From NCBI GenBank assembly GCA_001465935.1, contig LNKV01000012.1, forward strand, positions 629,302 to 693,301: a stretch of DNA of 64,000 bases, written 5' to 3'. The stretch comes from Clarireedia homoeocarpa (Eukaryota > Ascomycota > Leotiomycetes > Helotiales > Rutstroemiaceae). The notes below the pieces were generated by a model. The model worked only from the letters and a program-made list of their open reading frames with translations, was not told where the DNA came from and did not search any database. The position numbers and the translations under genes were made by a program. Every line of letters begins with the position of its first letter. Positions within the stretch are counted from its first letter, which is position 1. Shown piece by piece: positions 54,426-64,000 of this stretch.

Positions 54426-55380
54426 CTTAACGGGCAGTTCAATTAGTAAGTAAGCTAGTTCAAAGGTACAACAACCCCTACCTACCGAAACCGGATTGCC
54501 ATATCCAAAGATCAGGAAGGGGGAAAATTCGATAGCACAGTCAAGTCAAACCCCGCCATCTCAGCGCATGCGTGCGTGAGACACCGGGCGAGCACGGGAA
54601 GTGGAGACAAGTCCGATAGGGTAAGGTGGGGGTGGGTGGAGGAGGAGACGAGAAGAAGGGAGGAGAGGGGGAAGGAAGCACAAGTGCAAAGTGGGGAAGA
54701 TACTGTAGCTTGCCTTACTTGCTTGCTTGCTTGCATGCTTGCTGTCTGTGAGTGAGTTGTTTCCCCGGAATATGACACGATATAAGGTATGTAGGAGTGG
54801 AGGGGTTTTGCTGTCATACAGTAGCCAGCCCACAATGGACCATTAACTTAGTTTGGACCCATAAGAAGCAGAAGAAATTTTTTACATAGGATCATCTGAT
54901 CTGATATGATAAGATAGATATACAGAAAAGTCCCCGCCCGGAGCAGTATCATGTGGTGCGGTTAGCTTTTTTGACATAGATATATATGTGCAGCGAGTGG
55001 GTTGAGCGAAGGATTGCGTTTACAGTAGTGTAGTGAGTGGGTTCATTATAAAGAGGGAAGGAGTTCCGAAATGAGTTTCCGCTCCTTATCAGATCGAGGT
55101 GGAACTTGTGATGAATTGGGAAGGTAGGTAGCTAGCTCCTCGGAAACGGTGCCGGGACAGTTGGAGAGGGGTACCGAGGGAATGGGAAAGTAAAAAAGGG
55201 GTGTAGAATAGTCGAATGCGGAGGTTATATGTTCGCACGCACCAAGCAGGGTGATAACCTCAACTACCTAGCAAAAAGGTAAAGCACAACAGATATCAAA
55301 GCAACATGTTGAGTAAAGATTTTTCCATTACCACATCTTTTGTCTGGACCACACAGCTGCTGACAGCCATTTCTTATCTC

Positions 55381-55413
55381 TTCTTCTTCTTCTTCTTCTT
55401 CTTCTTCTTCTTC
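55381..55413. repeat. (TTC)11 microsatellite
   Basis: Eleven perfect copies of TTC. It lies downstream of the NmrA stop. Confidence 0.95.
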
Positions 55414-55885
55414 CAAAACCCACCACACATGTGGATAGTAATGTCGATGAAAGATCCCTAACTCCAAGGATATTATAAAAGCTTTGAAGCCATGAAATTT
55501 TGTATTTCGAATGAGCCCAACCTCCACTCCAAACCATTCCCACCAGAAAACCAGAAATCCCCATTCGTCAAGAAGGAAGATCAAAATTTACACCGCCAAT
55601 GCTATGCCATCAATCCTCATGCTAATGCGCCAAATATTCGCCATTTATTTTGGAAACTTTTTCGTGTTTGGTTGGTGACAACCTCCCGTCGATTTGCTGC
55701 CCCGTTTCGTATTATGATTTGTATGAGCTTTGCGTTCTTCTAAAATCGATTTATTCATTCATTCCGTAAAAGTCTGTGCTTTTCTATGCCGTGCGTTTCA
55801 TGAAGTCGTAATAAAGATCTGTAGAGACAATTGGGTATGTGTGATAGCACAGAAGCTAAAATGAGTCGGATAGATTCTGTTGCAA

Positions 55886-57283
55886 TCAAGCAAGCCATGT
55901 CTCCTCCCTTCTAGCAGGCGTACTTTCTCCCGGAGTACCGAGCCCACCGCCAATCGTCAGGCCGTCGTCATCATCGCCATCACTGTCATCCTCTTGGCTG
56001 GTCCCGTTCTCAACCGGCGTGCTGATTCCACCATTTAGATGTTCACTTTCTGGCTCGTTCTCCTCCATCATCCAGGTCAGACCGTTTGCTGCTTCCTCTA
56101 ATGGAAAGACTTCTCTAGCATACTCTTCCAATCCTCTATAGCCTTCCCACAACTTCAATGCTTCGTCGGGTACTTTCCTTTCCAATTCGTGATCGCCAAA
56201 GTAAGGCGGCTGCCCTTTGCCGTCTGGCCCACCCAGAGCGTACAGTTTCTCTAATGCGACTAACTGGTCTTTGTACCCTCTAGGAATCTTGACCTTGATT
56301 TCGATTTTCGGGTTTTGCTTATATCGTACCGGACGTCCTACTCCGCGCGCGAAAGCAGCGCAAGCTTGTCTAGGAGAAAGAAATTCGAAAGCCAGAGGTA
56401 TGCGTGGCGCAGGTGATGAAGGCGACGGGGGTCCGTCCTTGATCAGCTGGAGAACCGCAGGTCCAACGTCATGTTCAGCGTCCAACCAAGGTAAAGGAAC
56501 ATCAGGATGGAAGGGGGCTTGCCACTCGAAGGAGCCATCAGGTTGCAAAGCCATACAGAAAAGCGGATATGGGAGCGAAGTAAAATTATTATTATAGATG
56601 CCGGTGTAGAGGAAGGTGGTTCTAAGTGATGGTAATTTTGATTGGATGTACTTTTCGACGGCATATTTTACTGACCATAGGGGAAGCGATGGCCACGAAG
56701 AAGATTGAGCAGAATAATCAGGCATAGACGAGTAAATGTAATGCTCTACTCCGACAGCAGCAGCAGCATCTGCCAAAGCACACCCAATGGCATACTCATC
56801 GCCCCAAAAAGTGGTATTGATGAACGCAAGTTGAGCACCGCAAAACAAATCTCGGATGAGAGGCTCATTCAATTTGGTAGCAGGCGGGTCAAGCGTTGGT
56901 GATGACTTTATAGGGGGGGAGATGTAGAGATCGCCTACTAGGACGGTAACATTGGGCAAAGAAGAAATCTCGCTGGCGACGATGCCATCCAAATTTCGCA
57001 ATTGGGCACGTACATGGTATCCTACTGCACTGGCGACCCGAATGAACGAGGCGGCTTGTCGTCCCGAGGAATTGACAACAGCGATCGTCTTGGATGGTGT
57101 ACTCATTGCGCGTTTGGCAGGTCGATCGGAGTAGCTTGCAGAATTGTAGACTGTCGCGAAATTTTCCAGAGGCGAACTTTCCGGATATGACGTACAGGGT
57201 GCGTGCTTAAGAGATTTTGACGAGTTAGTTTCCGTCGGTCGTGGTCTAATGACGAGGTTAGACCTCGGGGTTGCTGATGGCAT
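55886..57283 (-). CDS. nmrA: NmrA-type nitrogen metabolite repression regulator
   Basis: A single exon of 465 residues. The N-terminal Rossmann fold is IAVVNSSGRQAASFIRVASAVG (residues 67-88), with the NmrA-type NxxGxxA loop, and VHY-like strands follow at RAQLRNLDGI. The stretch TTFLYTGIYNNNFTSLPYPLFCMALQPDGSFEW and PWLDAEHDVGPAVLQ is the NmrA/Nmr1 signature. The C-terminal REVFPLEEAANGLTWMM matches the Nmr family. The extension EENEPESEHLNGG with DDSDGDDDDGL is lineage-specific. NmrA binds the GATA factor AreA and represses nitrogen-catabolic genes when ammonium or glutamine is present. It binds NAD but is not an enzyme. An in-frame ATG at 57106 (M60) would give a start close to that of shorter NmrA proteins. 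Confidence 0.93.
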   Translation of the reverse strand: MPSATPRSNLVIRPRPTETNSSKSLKHAPCTSYPESSPLENFATVYNSASYSDRPAKRAMSTPSKTIAVVNSSGRQAASFIRVASAVGYHVRAQLRNLDGIVASEISSLPNVTVLVGDLYISPPIKSSPTLDPPATKLNEPLIRDLFCGAQLAFINTTFWGDEYAIGCALADAAAAVGVEHYIYSSMPDYSAQSSSWPSLPLWSVKYAVEKYIQSKLPSLRTTFLYTGIYNNNFTSLPYPLFCMALQPDGSFEWQAPFHPDVPLPWLDAEHDVGPAVLQLIKDGPPSPSSPAPRIPLAFEFLSPRQACAAFARGVGRPVRYKQNPKIEIKVKIPRGYKDQLVALEKLYALGGPDGKGQPPYFGDHELERKVPDEALKLWEGYRGLEEYAREVFPLEEAANGLTWMMEENEPESEHLNGGISTPVENGTSQEDDSDGDDDDGLTIGGGLGTPGESTPARREETWLA

Positions 57284-60200
57284 TGGGATAAGTCGTCGTG
57301 GGTTGTCAGTTAGGTGTCAACCGTTGCAGCCGATTATCGTGCGCCGGCGGGGTTTTATTGTTAAGATGGCTTCCCGAATCCGAAAAGCAGTGCAAGGATG
57401 TATATATGCTGTGCAAGGGAAAGAGTCAATTCTGTTGGGAGATTTCGCAATGTGTGCAGTGGGAAATCTATCATGTACTTAAAGAACACCAGCAGGACCC
57501 CTCGTAGCCGATCCGAGCAAAACGTGGAGAGGCCGTATGGAGACGGCGGGACGGTAAGCAACCAGTAGTTACGTCGATCACTAATGCCAAGACGAATTGC
57601 GAAGCGTTCGAGATCCTTCCTCGAATGCTTGAAAGCTGGAGTGCTCGAATGCACGGCTTCTCAACTTCCTCAAACAAGTCTGATCCAATTGCAGAAACCA
57701 AGCTCCCCGACTCCTGGATCCCCACGACTACTGCTCACGGTGCGCGCTCCGTATGTGGACAACCGGTGAAAGAAGCGACAAACGGCATGCAAATTCCTTA
57801 TCAAAGATGGGATCGATACTGTAATCCGATATCGTGTTGATGGTAATGGATTAGCCCAATCGGGTTATTTCTTAGGAATTCCGATTTGTTGTAGGGCGGT
57901 GAGTTTGTCTTTTCCTTTTCGTACTAAGAGCTCCAAATAACGGGGAAGCTGGGCTCTTTTCTCTCCCTTGCAGCTTTTTCAAGTAGCTTTGGAAGGAGGT
58001 GGAGAGGTGGAGAGGTGGAGACCTTTGGACGAAAGAAAATTTCGTTGTTGAGTCTTTCGATAATCAGGGGCCGAGGAAGGCACGAAGAGGAAGGAGGAAG
58101 GAGGGAGGAGGGAGGAGGGAGGAGGAAGGAGGAAGTAGGGAGGTGCAGTAGGGAGGTGGCAGTAGGGAGGTGGAATGAGGAGGAGAGCAAAAGTTTTCCG
58201 AGGGATTTCCCCGTCCTTTCGAAGCCTGCTGTGCTGTGCAAATGGTCCCGGGTGAGGAAGGGCAAAGCAAAAAGAAGTGTCAGTCCGTCGTGGGTATTGT
58301 GCGGTTGTACAGCTAAATTACTGTATGCAGAGGAATGACGCTGTTACCTAACAGGAGGCAAGTATTTGGTAGTCTGTGGGTTATATCGGAGCGCAACAGA
58401 TGTTTCGATAGATCGGAGGAGGACGGCAAATAGGCGGGTCGGTTCTCTAGCAGCAGTTCAAAGAAAGAAGAAAAGAAGAAAGCTGGAAGACGTCAACGCT
58501 CAGAGAGGAAGCCAAGAGAAGATGCTGGACAGGGACGGCAAGGTTACAGTATCGAAGTCTCTCGAATCTGACAATCTATAGTATCAACGTATCAATCAAT
58601 CAACGGTCAATCAATCCATCTATCTATCCACCTATCTGTGGTCGTAAAGGGGGGGGTTTCTCAAGGCTGGTTCGAATTGGCTGCTTTCATTCTCCTTCAT
58701 GACTCGAACCACGTGCACGTTCTTACTGTACATACAGATACAGTAACAGTATTGCACATTAACTCACCAAATCATACAGTACTAATCTTTCACATATCTC
58801 CACCCAATCTCTACTACCGTCTTCTCCTTGACCTTTCTTTCCTCGGTAGCTAGTTGCTTACTTGGGTGTTGGGGTCGTGTTCATGCCGTTTGCGTTCCTC
58901 TATTATGCTCAGAAGTACTCCAACCCTTGATAGCTACGGAGTAGCACCGGAATGCGGTAGTTGGACGAATCTGGTAGAAAATGACAGGGAAAACCAAGAA
59001 ATGATCTACCTTGGGTAGTATCAAAGCCATCAGAATGATAGAATTTTGCCAGATAAGGGCAAAACTGGAGACATGATCGCTTCCACACCCAATATGCAGG
59101 TAGCCATTAAATTGTTTATTTTGATATCAACGACAGGGCGTGGCAGAAAAAAACCCGCTGCACTAGAAAAAGATTCTCTACTCCGTATTCAGACTAACTA
59201 CTCGTACTGTATGGGTAATTAGCAAATACAAATGAGATGGTTTAGTGGATTGAGTAATAGTATCTGCCTTGGCTGGCCAGTCGGTGTTGAAAAAGTCCAC
59301 AAAGCCGTTCATTGTGTCAATGGGTTTGGGAAGAATTGAACCAATCGATTGAGTGTTTATTCGTCGGCCGTCCCAGTTTTTCCCGATCATTTCAAACACG
59401 CACGAAGCACGACGAGTAACTAACAAGTCATATGATGTATATCTATCCATGTGCCCTCTCCTTAGCCTCCAAGGTGGTGCCACAGTGTACATCGTAGTCG
59501 AGCTGTGGATAGCCTATGAGCCTGGATGTATGGCGACATGATTTTGACAATAGTTACTTACAGTAACTAATGGGGGGAGCATACAGTCGTTCTAATTCTC
59601 CGTAGTGACCAGGGGTCTTGATGGGACGCTCGAGATATCCACTCTGTCAAAAGGGCGCTTTCCAAGGGTATCCTTCGCACCCAAAGAAGCCATGTTACTA
59701 TGCGAGCTATGTAAGAAAGCTTGGAAACGTGCTTCATTTTGCATGCTATGCTGTCTCAACACTGAAAGGCCTTGGAGCTTTCGAGGTGAGCTTCCCATGA
59801 TGATTCGCCGAGCGGGCATCCGTTTCGTTGTGTAACCTGTAGGACCACATCACAACCCGGCTAGAACTACAGCATATCTTCCGCCTGGTTGAGGCTGATA
59901 TAGTTGTTGGTTTGCACCTTTTCCACCTCTTTTTCCAGCCGGCTCCCGAGTCGGCTTCGAGCAGGAAAGATAGAGAGATACATAGGTCCGGTGCGCTCAG
60001 GATCGACCAAGACAACCTGTTCGTCTACTCTACTCCGCAACGACTTCGTACACCTGGTAAAGATTTGTTACTTCGTAGGCAGAAGCAGCTCGACAATACT
60101 AACAAGTAGATCTTACTAACCTTGAAAGGATACTTCGTACATTGATCAAATTGCCTGGATAGGAAAATATTTGAGGGACTTTGTTCAGCCTGTTCCTGCC

Positions 60201-61609
60201 ACTCTGCCACGGGCATTGCTCCGGCCAATGACAACAATTCCTGCTCCAAGTATTGCAATTACGTAAACAGAATCCTGTTTTTAAACTTCACCGGTTCCCG
60301 TTGACTTCAAATTTCCAATTTATTACTTGATAGGAATCAACGCATTTCCGATTTCACATACAATCCTTCAAGCATTTCCGACGCATACGCATTGCAAAGT
60401 ACACAGATACACAACCGGGTGCTATGAATCGTCTTCCTCATCCAAAATCCTAGCAAAATTCATCCAACGTTCCATCTGTTATCACCGTATGTACTGTCCT
60501 GTACTGTACTGTATGTATGGTGGGTGTATGATGTATCTCGACTTTCTGGGACTTCGAACATCATACGAAGCATTCGATATCAATGCAGGCCAGTTTGATC
60601 CTGGCAACAGCTTCCTACCTGCAATGCTCTTCCTAGAGTGCGGCTATTCATGGCTAGCGGACTTTCGTACTGGGGTGTAGTGTCTACATATAGCCGTACT
60701 CCGTAGAAAAATATGCATCATACGCAGCGCAGCGGACCAGTGGGCGCTTCCTTCGTTCTCTCGCACTGACTTCCGGGCCAACCTTATGGTCGGACCTGAT
60801 TTTTCTTTCTTCCACACAGACTTTGGTCAGATGCTACCGTGCCTACCAATTGACGAAGCGAGACTTGCATCTGGCCGCGGAGAAGTGCTTTGTGTCAAGG
60901 TCCCATCCGATATTGGCATGATTGCGACTGTGACGCATGCGTAACTGATAAGCTAAATACTGGTAGCTGTAGCCATATTGGCGGACATTACCCCGCAACT
61001 TCGACATACGCCACCACTAAGGCAAAGGCGACGTCTCTCTAAACCGTTTAGGAAGGAGAAAGATCGCGGGGCACGTTCACGCTCTGTAGTCTCACATGTT
61101 CCGCTACGGCTGCAATGCAACCTGACATCTATCATATGTAAGCTGACGATCTCATCATCAGCTATCGTGACTTGATCCTTCTTGCTCCTACTTGTCAGCA
61201 CATTATCTACTCTACGCCACCGAAAAAGGGTTGGGAGCACTGTTCATCACGCCACCGAGTACGATAGCAACATCTAAGCTTGAAACAAGGCAATGATATC
61301 AAAACTGCCATTACTTTTATCCTGGCATCTAATTCACCTCCCTCCGCTACCAGCTACCTTACAGGACGCACATGAACATCGCTAGAGAGTTATCCCACCA
61401 CTCGAGGCAAATTAGTCAATTGTTCGAGTTACAATATTTTGTATTACTTTACTCCATACACAAAAATACTCTTGTGCTTCGATTCAGCATGGCTATCCAA
61501 GTGGAGCCGTACTCTACACTCAGTTGTGAGGCTATTCTGAGGGTGCGGGAATCGAAATTCGACAAAGACGAGTTACAAAAGGTGAATTAGCGTTGACGCT
61601 TTGTTTGCA
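57284..61609. other. Gene-free interval of 4.3 kb upstream of NmrA
   Basis: No frame of recognisable composition could be spliced. A polypurine tract lies at 58082-58180. Several frames (59605-59835, 59904-60119, 60327-60680) have weak amino acid variety but no joining introns. The interval lies upstream of the minus-strand nmrA and downstream of the membrane-protein gene. Confidence 0.5.
58082..58140. repeat. Polypurine (GGA/GAAGG) tract
   Basis: A run of GAGGA/GGAGGA/GAAGG motifs, nearly pure G and A on the plus strand, continues in weaker form to 58180. It lies about 800 bp upstream of the nmrA start. Confidence 0.85.
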
Positions 61610-62926
61610 TCAACGGTAAGCAGCTAGTGCTCGTGCCAGCCTGAGAATGTTCACTGGGAAAGATTTCTGTAAGTAAAGGTTGCTTCCTTTCTGATTCTCG
61701 CATGCCATATGCAACTTGGCGTGGACTTTATCAAGGGCTTTCAGAATAGTGCCAAGATCGTCTGTTTGAACGGCCTCATCATAAGTGGACTGAGCCTTTT
61801 TGATGTCCTTCAGTATGCGGTCCCAGGTTAGCGCTATTCCTTCAATCACTTTGATTGCTTGCGCTGTTGCCTCGCGGTATTCTTTGAAGCCGGGGGGTGT
61901 GGTTAATCCAGGAATCCATCCTTCGAATTCCTTCTGTAGTTGACGATATATATCGACAAAATTTGCCCCTTCCGGGCAATAAGCTTCCTTGTTTGATTTA
62001 AGCTGACAATAGAGAAGTCGTCCTTCCATCTCGAGCCTTCCCGAGATGCTTTGAAAGTCCTGCCTGACGAATTTTGTAATATCGACATGTATCTCGGCTG
62101 GACTCTTAGTTGAGATTGTCAAGATATCATTGAATCCTTGTAGGCGACCCATCACATCAGATGTGACTTCCAAATGTTGTGCTATGAAAGATCTCCAAGC
62201 ACGATCTACTTCTCGACTCGTTTCTATGAATACATCGATTTTGCGATTGAAATCGTCGGACCCCGGTGCCGACGACCGATGGGCCGCAATTGGCAATGCG
62301 GCTTTGCTGAACTCAACATGACCTGATTTGATAAGGCCACTATCCGCGGTGAGCTTGAAAGTATCACCAAGTCGTTCGAACGTGTCTGCGATTGCAGTGA
62401 CCGCCTTGGTATTTTGTGCTACCTTGGCCTTATATTCTGCCTCAAGCTTTTGAGCTTCGCTATTGGATGGTGTCGTTAAAAACCAAAGAGCCGCTGATAG
62501 TGCAAGCAGTAGCGGGATAAGGCCGATGAGACGGAGTAGGCCAACGCGATATTCACGGCGGACCGTGTCGAAAAATGAATTGGACAATGGTGGGTTCAAT
62601 GATGGGTTCAATGGCGAGTTCAATGGTGGTGGCGTGTTGACCTTGAAACCGTGCGGCAGCCTCAAGTCATCCGGCACTCCACGAGGAGAAGTTTTATCCA
62701 CAAGTATAGAAGCTCCAGAAGAATATCTTTTGGATTTGCGTTCCTGTGGTTCCTTGGCGAATGATCTTCGGCGCTGAGTCTCGGAGAACACCATTTCGTC
62801 GAGACGCTGCTCGGCGGCTGACTTGAATTGTACTTTTCTTGGGGAGAGAGGCACTTCTGGAGGGCTTGATGTACTTGGAGAGCCGGCTGTTCTTTGATAG
62901 CTGGTCGTTCCTGGAGGGCTAGGCAT
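61610..62926 (-). CDS. Single-pass membrane protein of unknown function
   Basis: A single exon of 438 residues. The first 110 residues are disordered (Pro/Ser/Arg-rich, with LNSPLNPSLNPPLSN direct repeats near residues 101-115). One transmembrane helix follows (LLRLIGLIPLLLALSAALWFL, about residues 128-150). The remaining 290 residues are mostly helical and soluble-looking: EAEYKAKVAQNTKAVTAIAD, IDVFIETSREVDRAWRSFIA, and a final LDKVHAKLHMACENQ. I recognise no family. The topology (basic head, TM, helical tail) suggests a type II-like anchored protein facing a lumen or the outside, as inference. Composition is uniform over the whole frame, supporting a real gene. Confidence 0.75.
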   Translation of the reverse strand: MPSPPGTTSYQRTAGSPSTSSPPEVPLSPRKVQFKSAAEQRLDEMVFSETQRRRSFAKEPQERKSKRYSSGASILVDKTSPRGVPDDLRLPHGFKVNTPPPLNSPLNPSLNPPLSNSFFDTVRREYRVGLLRLIGLIPLLLALSAALWFLTTPSNSEAQKLEAEYKAKVAQNTKAVTAIADTFERLGDTFKLTADSGLIKSGHVEFSKAALPIAAHRSSAPGSDDFNRKIDVFIETSREVDRAWRSFIAQHLEVTSDVMGRLQGFNDILTISTKSPAEIHVDITKFVRQDFQSISGRLEMEGRLLYCQLKSNKEAYCPEGANFVDIYRQLQKEFEGWIPGLTTPPGFKEYREATAQAIKVIEGIALTWDRILKDIKKAQSTYDEAVQTDDLGTILKALDKVHAKLHMACENQKGSNLYLQKSFPVNILRLARALAAYR

Positions 62927-64000
62927 TTTTAGTAGGTCGCTTATCTATCTTCTCTTAATGTTTGCTGAACTTGTAACGATGGTAGACTCGTATAGCGGAG
63001 CTGCTGCATCTCTCATGGTAACTTATTGGGATTTCTTGACAAAGAAGGCACATCAAGCTAGGTCTTACTACATAACAAAGAACAACGCCAGGATATCATA
63101 TCCTTTTGTTCTGCGTCCCTCAATGCTGCTTTCATCTTCTGCGCGCATCGATGTGAACATTTTTGTACAATTGCAGTTTTCTTCCTTATTCTCGCCGAAT
63201 GCATGGCATTTGAATTGTGCTGCGCTGGGTGTCGAATGCATTCTCTGCTTATTTCTCTCAATCAGGGCCGGGAAATGGAAAGAGGTACTTTAATCTCGAA
63301 TCTTTATGACGACTCGTCTAAGCAACTATAGCATTCCCTTACATAATATTTATTTCCAAGATGATCAGCATTTACGAAGCAATGCGATATGATGTCCGGC
63401 TTGTGGCCCGTGCTCTTTTCTATGGACAAGCCACCCACAAGCCACACTTGAGCACGGACTCAAACTTCATATTCCCGTTTGTGTCTTGATACAAATCAAA
63501 AGTAATATCTTTTCGTCCCCGGCCTCTCTTCTCCGGATGAACATGCGACAGAGAAAGATACCTACCTAGTTGCCTCTTCCGAATTGAGCATCCAAAAGCT
63601 TTCAGAGTCAATGGAAGCGTCGGTCCGGTCTATGCCGATCAAACCTCGAGATTCACATCAGGGCATCCGAAAGACAATGTGGACAATGAGCCACAAGTTC
63701 TCAAATCAATGCTGTATGGCCAGGCCAGGCTTGCTTCTATACTCTGGGCACATATGTATATATCTGAAGACGTTCTATAGAAGGCTTATTCTTCTGCAGG
63801 CAGTGCTACAGGTCTGAGAATGTGCTTCATGCGCTGGGATTCATTGAAATACACAGGACACAGGATAGACGTCTCGTGGATACTCCCATGGACCAGCTAG
63901 AGGCCGCACATGATTTCAAAGCACGATTCTTAAGTGACAATCGCCATGCTTACTACTACCGATATTCTTCAATTGTGAACCTTATCATCAGACTGAGGTA
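62927..64000. other. Window end, upstream of membrane protein gene
   Basis: The stretch contains the promoter of the minus-strand membrane protein. The frames at 62958-63293 and 63584-63817 have no supporting features. No gene is called before the window ends. Confidence 0.4.

Larger units (their letters stand above)
53293..55885. other. Intergenic, 2.6 kb with simple repeats
   Basis: Contains scattered CAAGA-type repeats at 54365-54425, a CTTG run at 54718-54741, and a TTC microsatellite at 55381-55413. No supported frame. The section next to 55885 should hold the 3' untranslated region of NmrA. Confidence 0.45.

Noticed and set aside
59605..60120. Adjacent plus-strand frames that might form a gene
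   Set aside because: They cannot be joined by plausible GT..AG introns and no domain is visible.

Overview
This window reads as nuclear DNA of a filamentous ascomycete. The evidence is the short GT..AG introns (mostly about 45-65 nt, CTAA-type branch sites), protein-coding genes on both strands, an NmrA-type nitrogen regulator, a Zn2Cys6 transcription factor, an Erg24 sterol reductase, and a Tc1 transposon that appears to have been hit by repeat-induced point mutation (RIP). The protein flavour suggests a leotiomycete (Helotiales-like), but that is inference. All gene models were spliced by eye; each has its exon lengths checked so that the frame closes.

Layout. 1-1833: no supportable gene. 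1834-3350: class III aminotransferase. 3775-5121: Tc1/mariner element with TIRs, a TA duplication and a transposase carrying six in-frame TAG codons. 5414-12755, minus strand: Efm4-type lysine methyltransferase, Mediator Med10, a LIM-domain protein, and a basic S/T-rich nuclear-type protein. 14519-16082: Erg24. 16.1-17.4 kb: repeat-rich region without a clear gene. 17372-19826 (-) and 20459-21494 (+): a divergent pair, Zn2Cys6 factor and AhpD/CMD-like protein. 24000-26237 (-): mitochondrial succinyl-CoA:3-ketoacid CoA-transferase. 26945-27016 (-): tRNA-Trp(CCA). 28313-28919: small conserved-type protein. 30544-32233: divergent folylpolyglutamate synthase-like Mur ligase. 33629-35200 (-): single-exon orphan gene with a 62/59-bp minisatellite just upstream. 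37262-38135 (-): predicted secreted or anchored Cys-containing protein. 38947-40795 (-): trimethyllysine dioxygenase. 41139-42362: cyclin H. 42802-45877 (-): large BTB protein. 46501-47586 (-), 48134-49345 (-) and 51643-53292 (+): amidohydrolase/decarboxylase, Gfo/Idh/MocA oxidoreductase and FAD monooxygenase, a possible aromatic-catabolism neighbourhood. 55886-57283 (-): NmrA. 61610-62926 (-): single-pass membrane protein. The rest is intergenic with many simple repeats.

Most genes are housekeeping (transcription: Med10, cyclin H; sterols: Erg24; mitochondrial acyl/ketone/carnitine metabolism: SCOT, TMLD; nitrogen control: NmrA). The accessory signals are the RIP-like transposon, the higher-order minisatellite with its orphan gene, the divergent FPGS-like enzyme with an altered P-loop, and the possible aromatic-catabolism trio.
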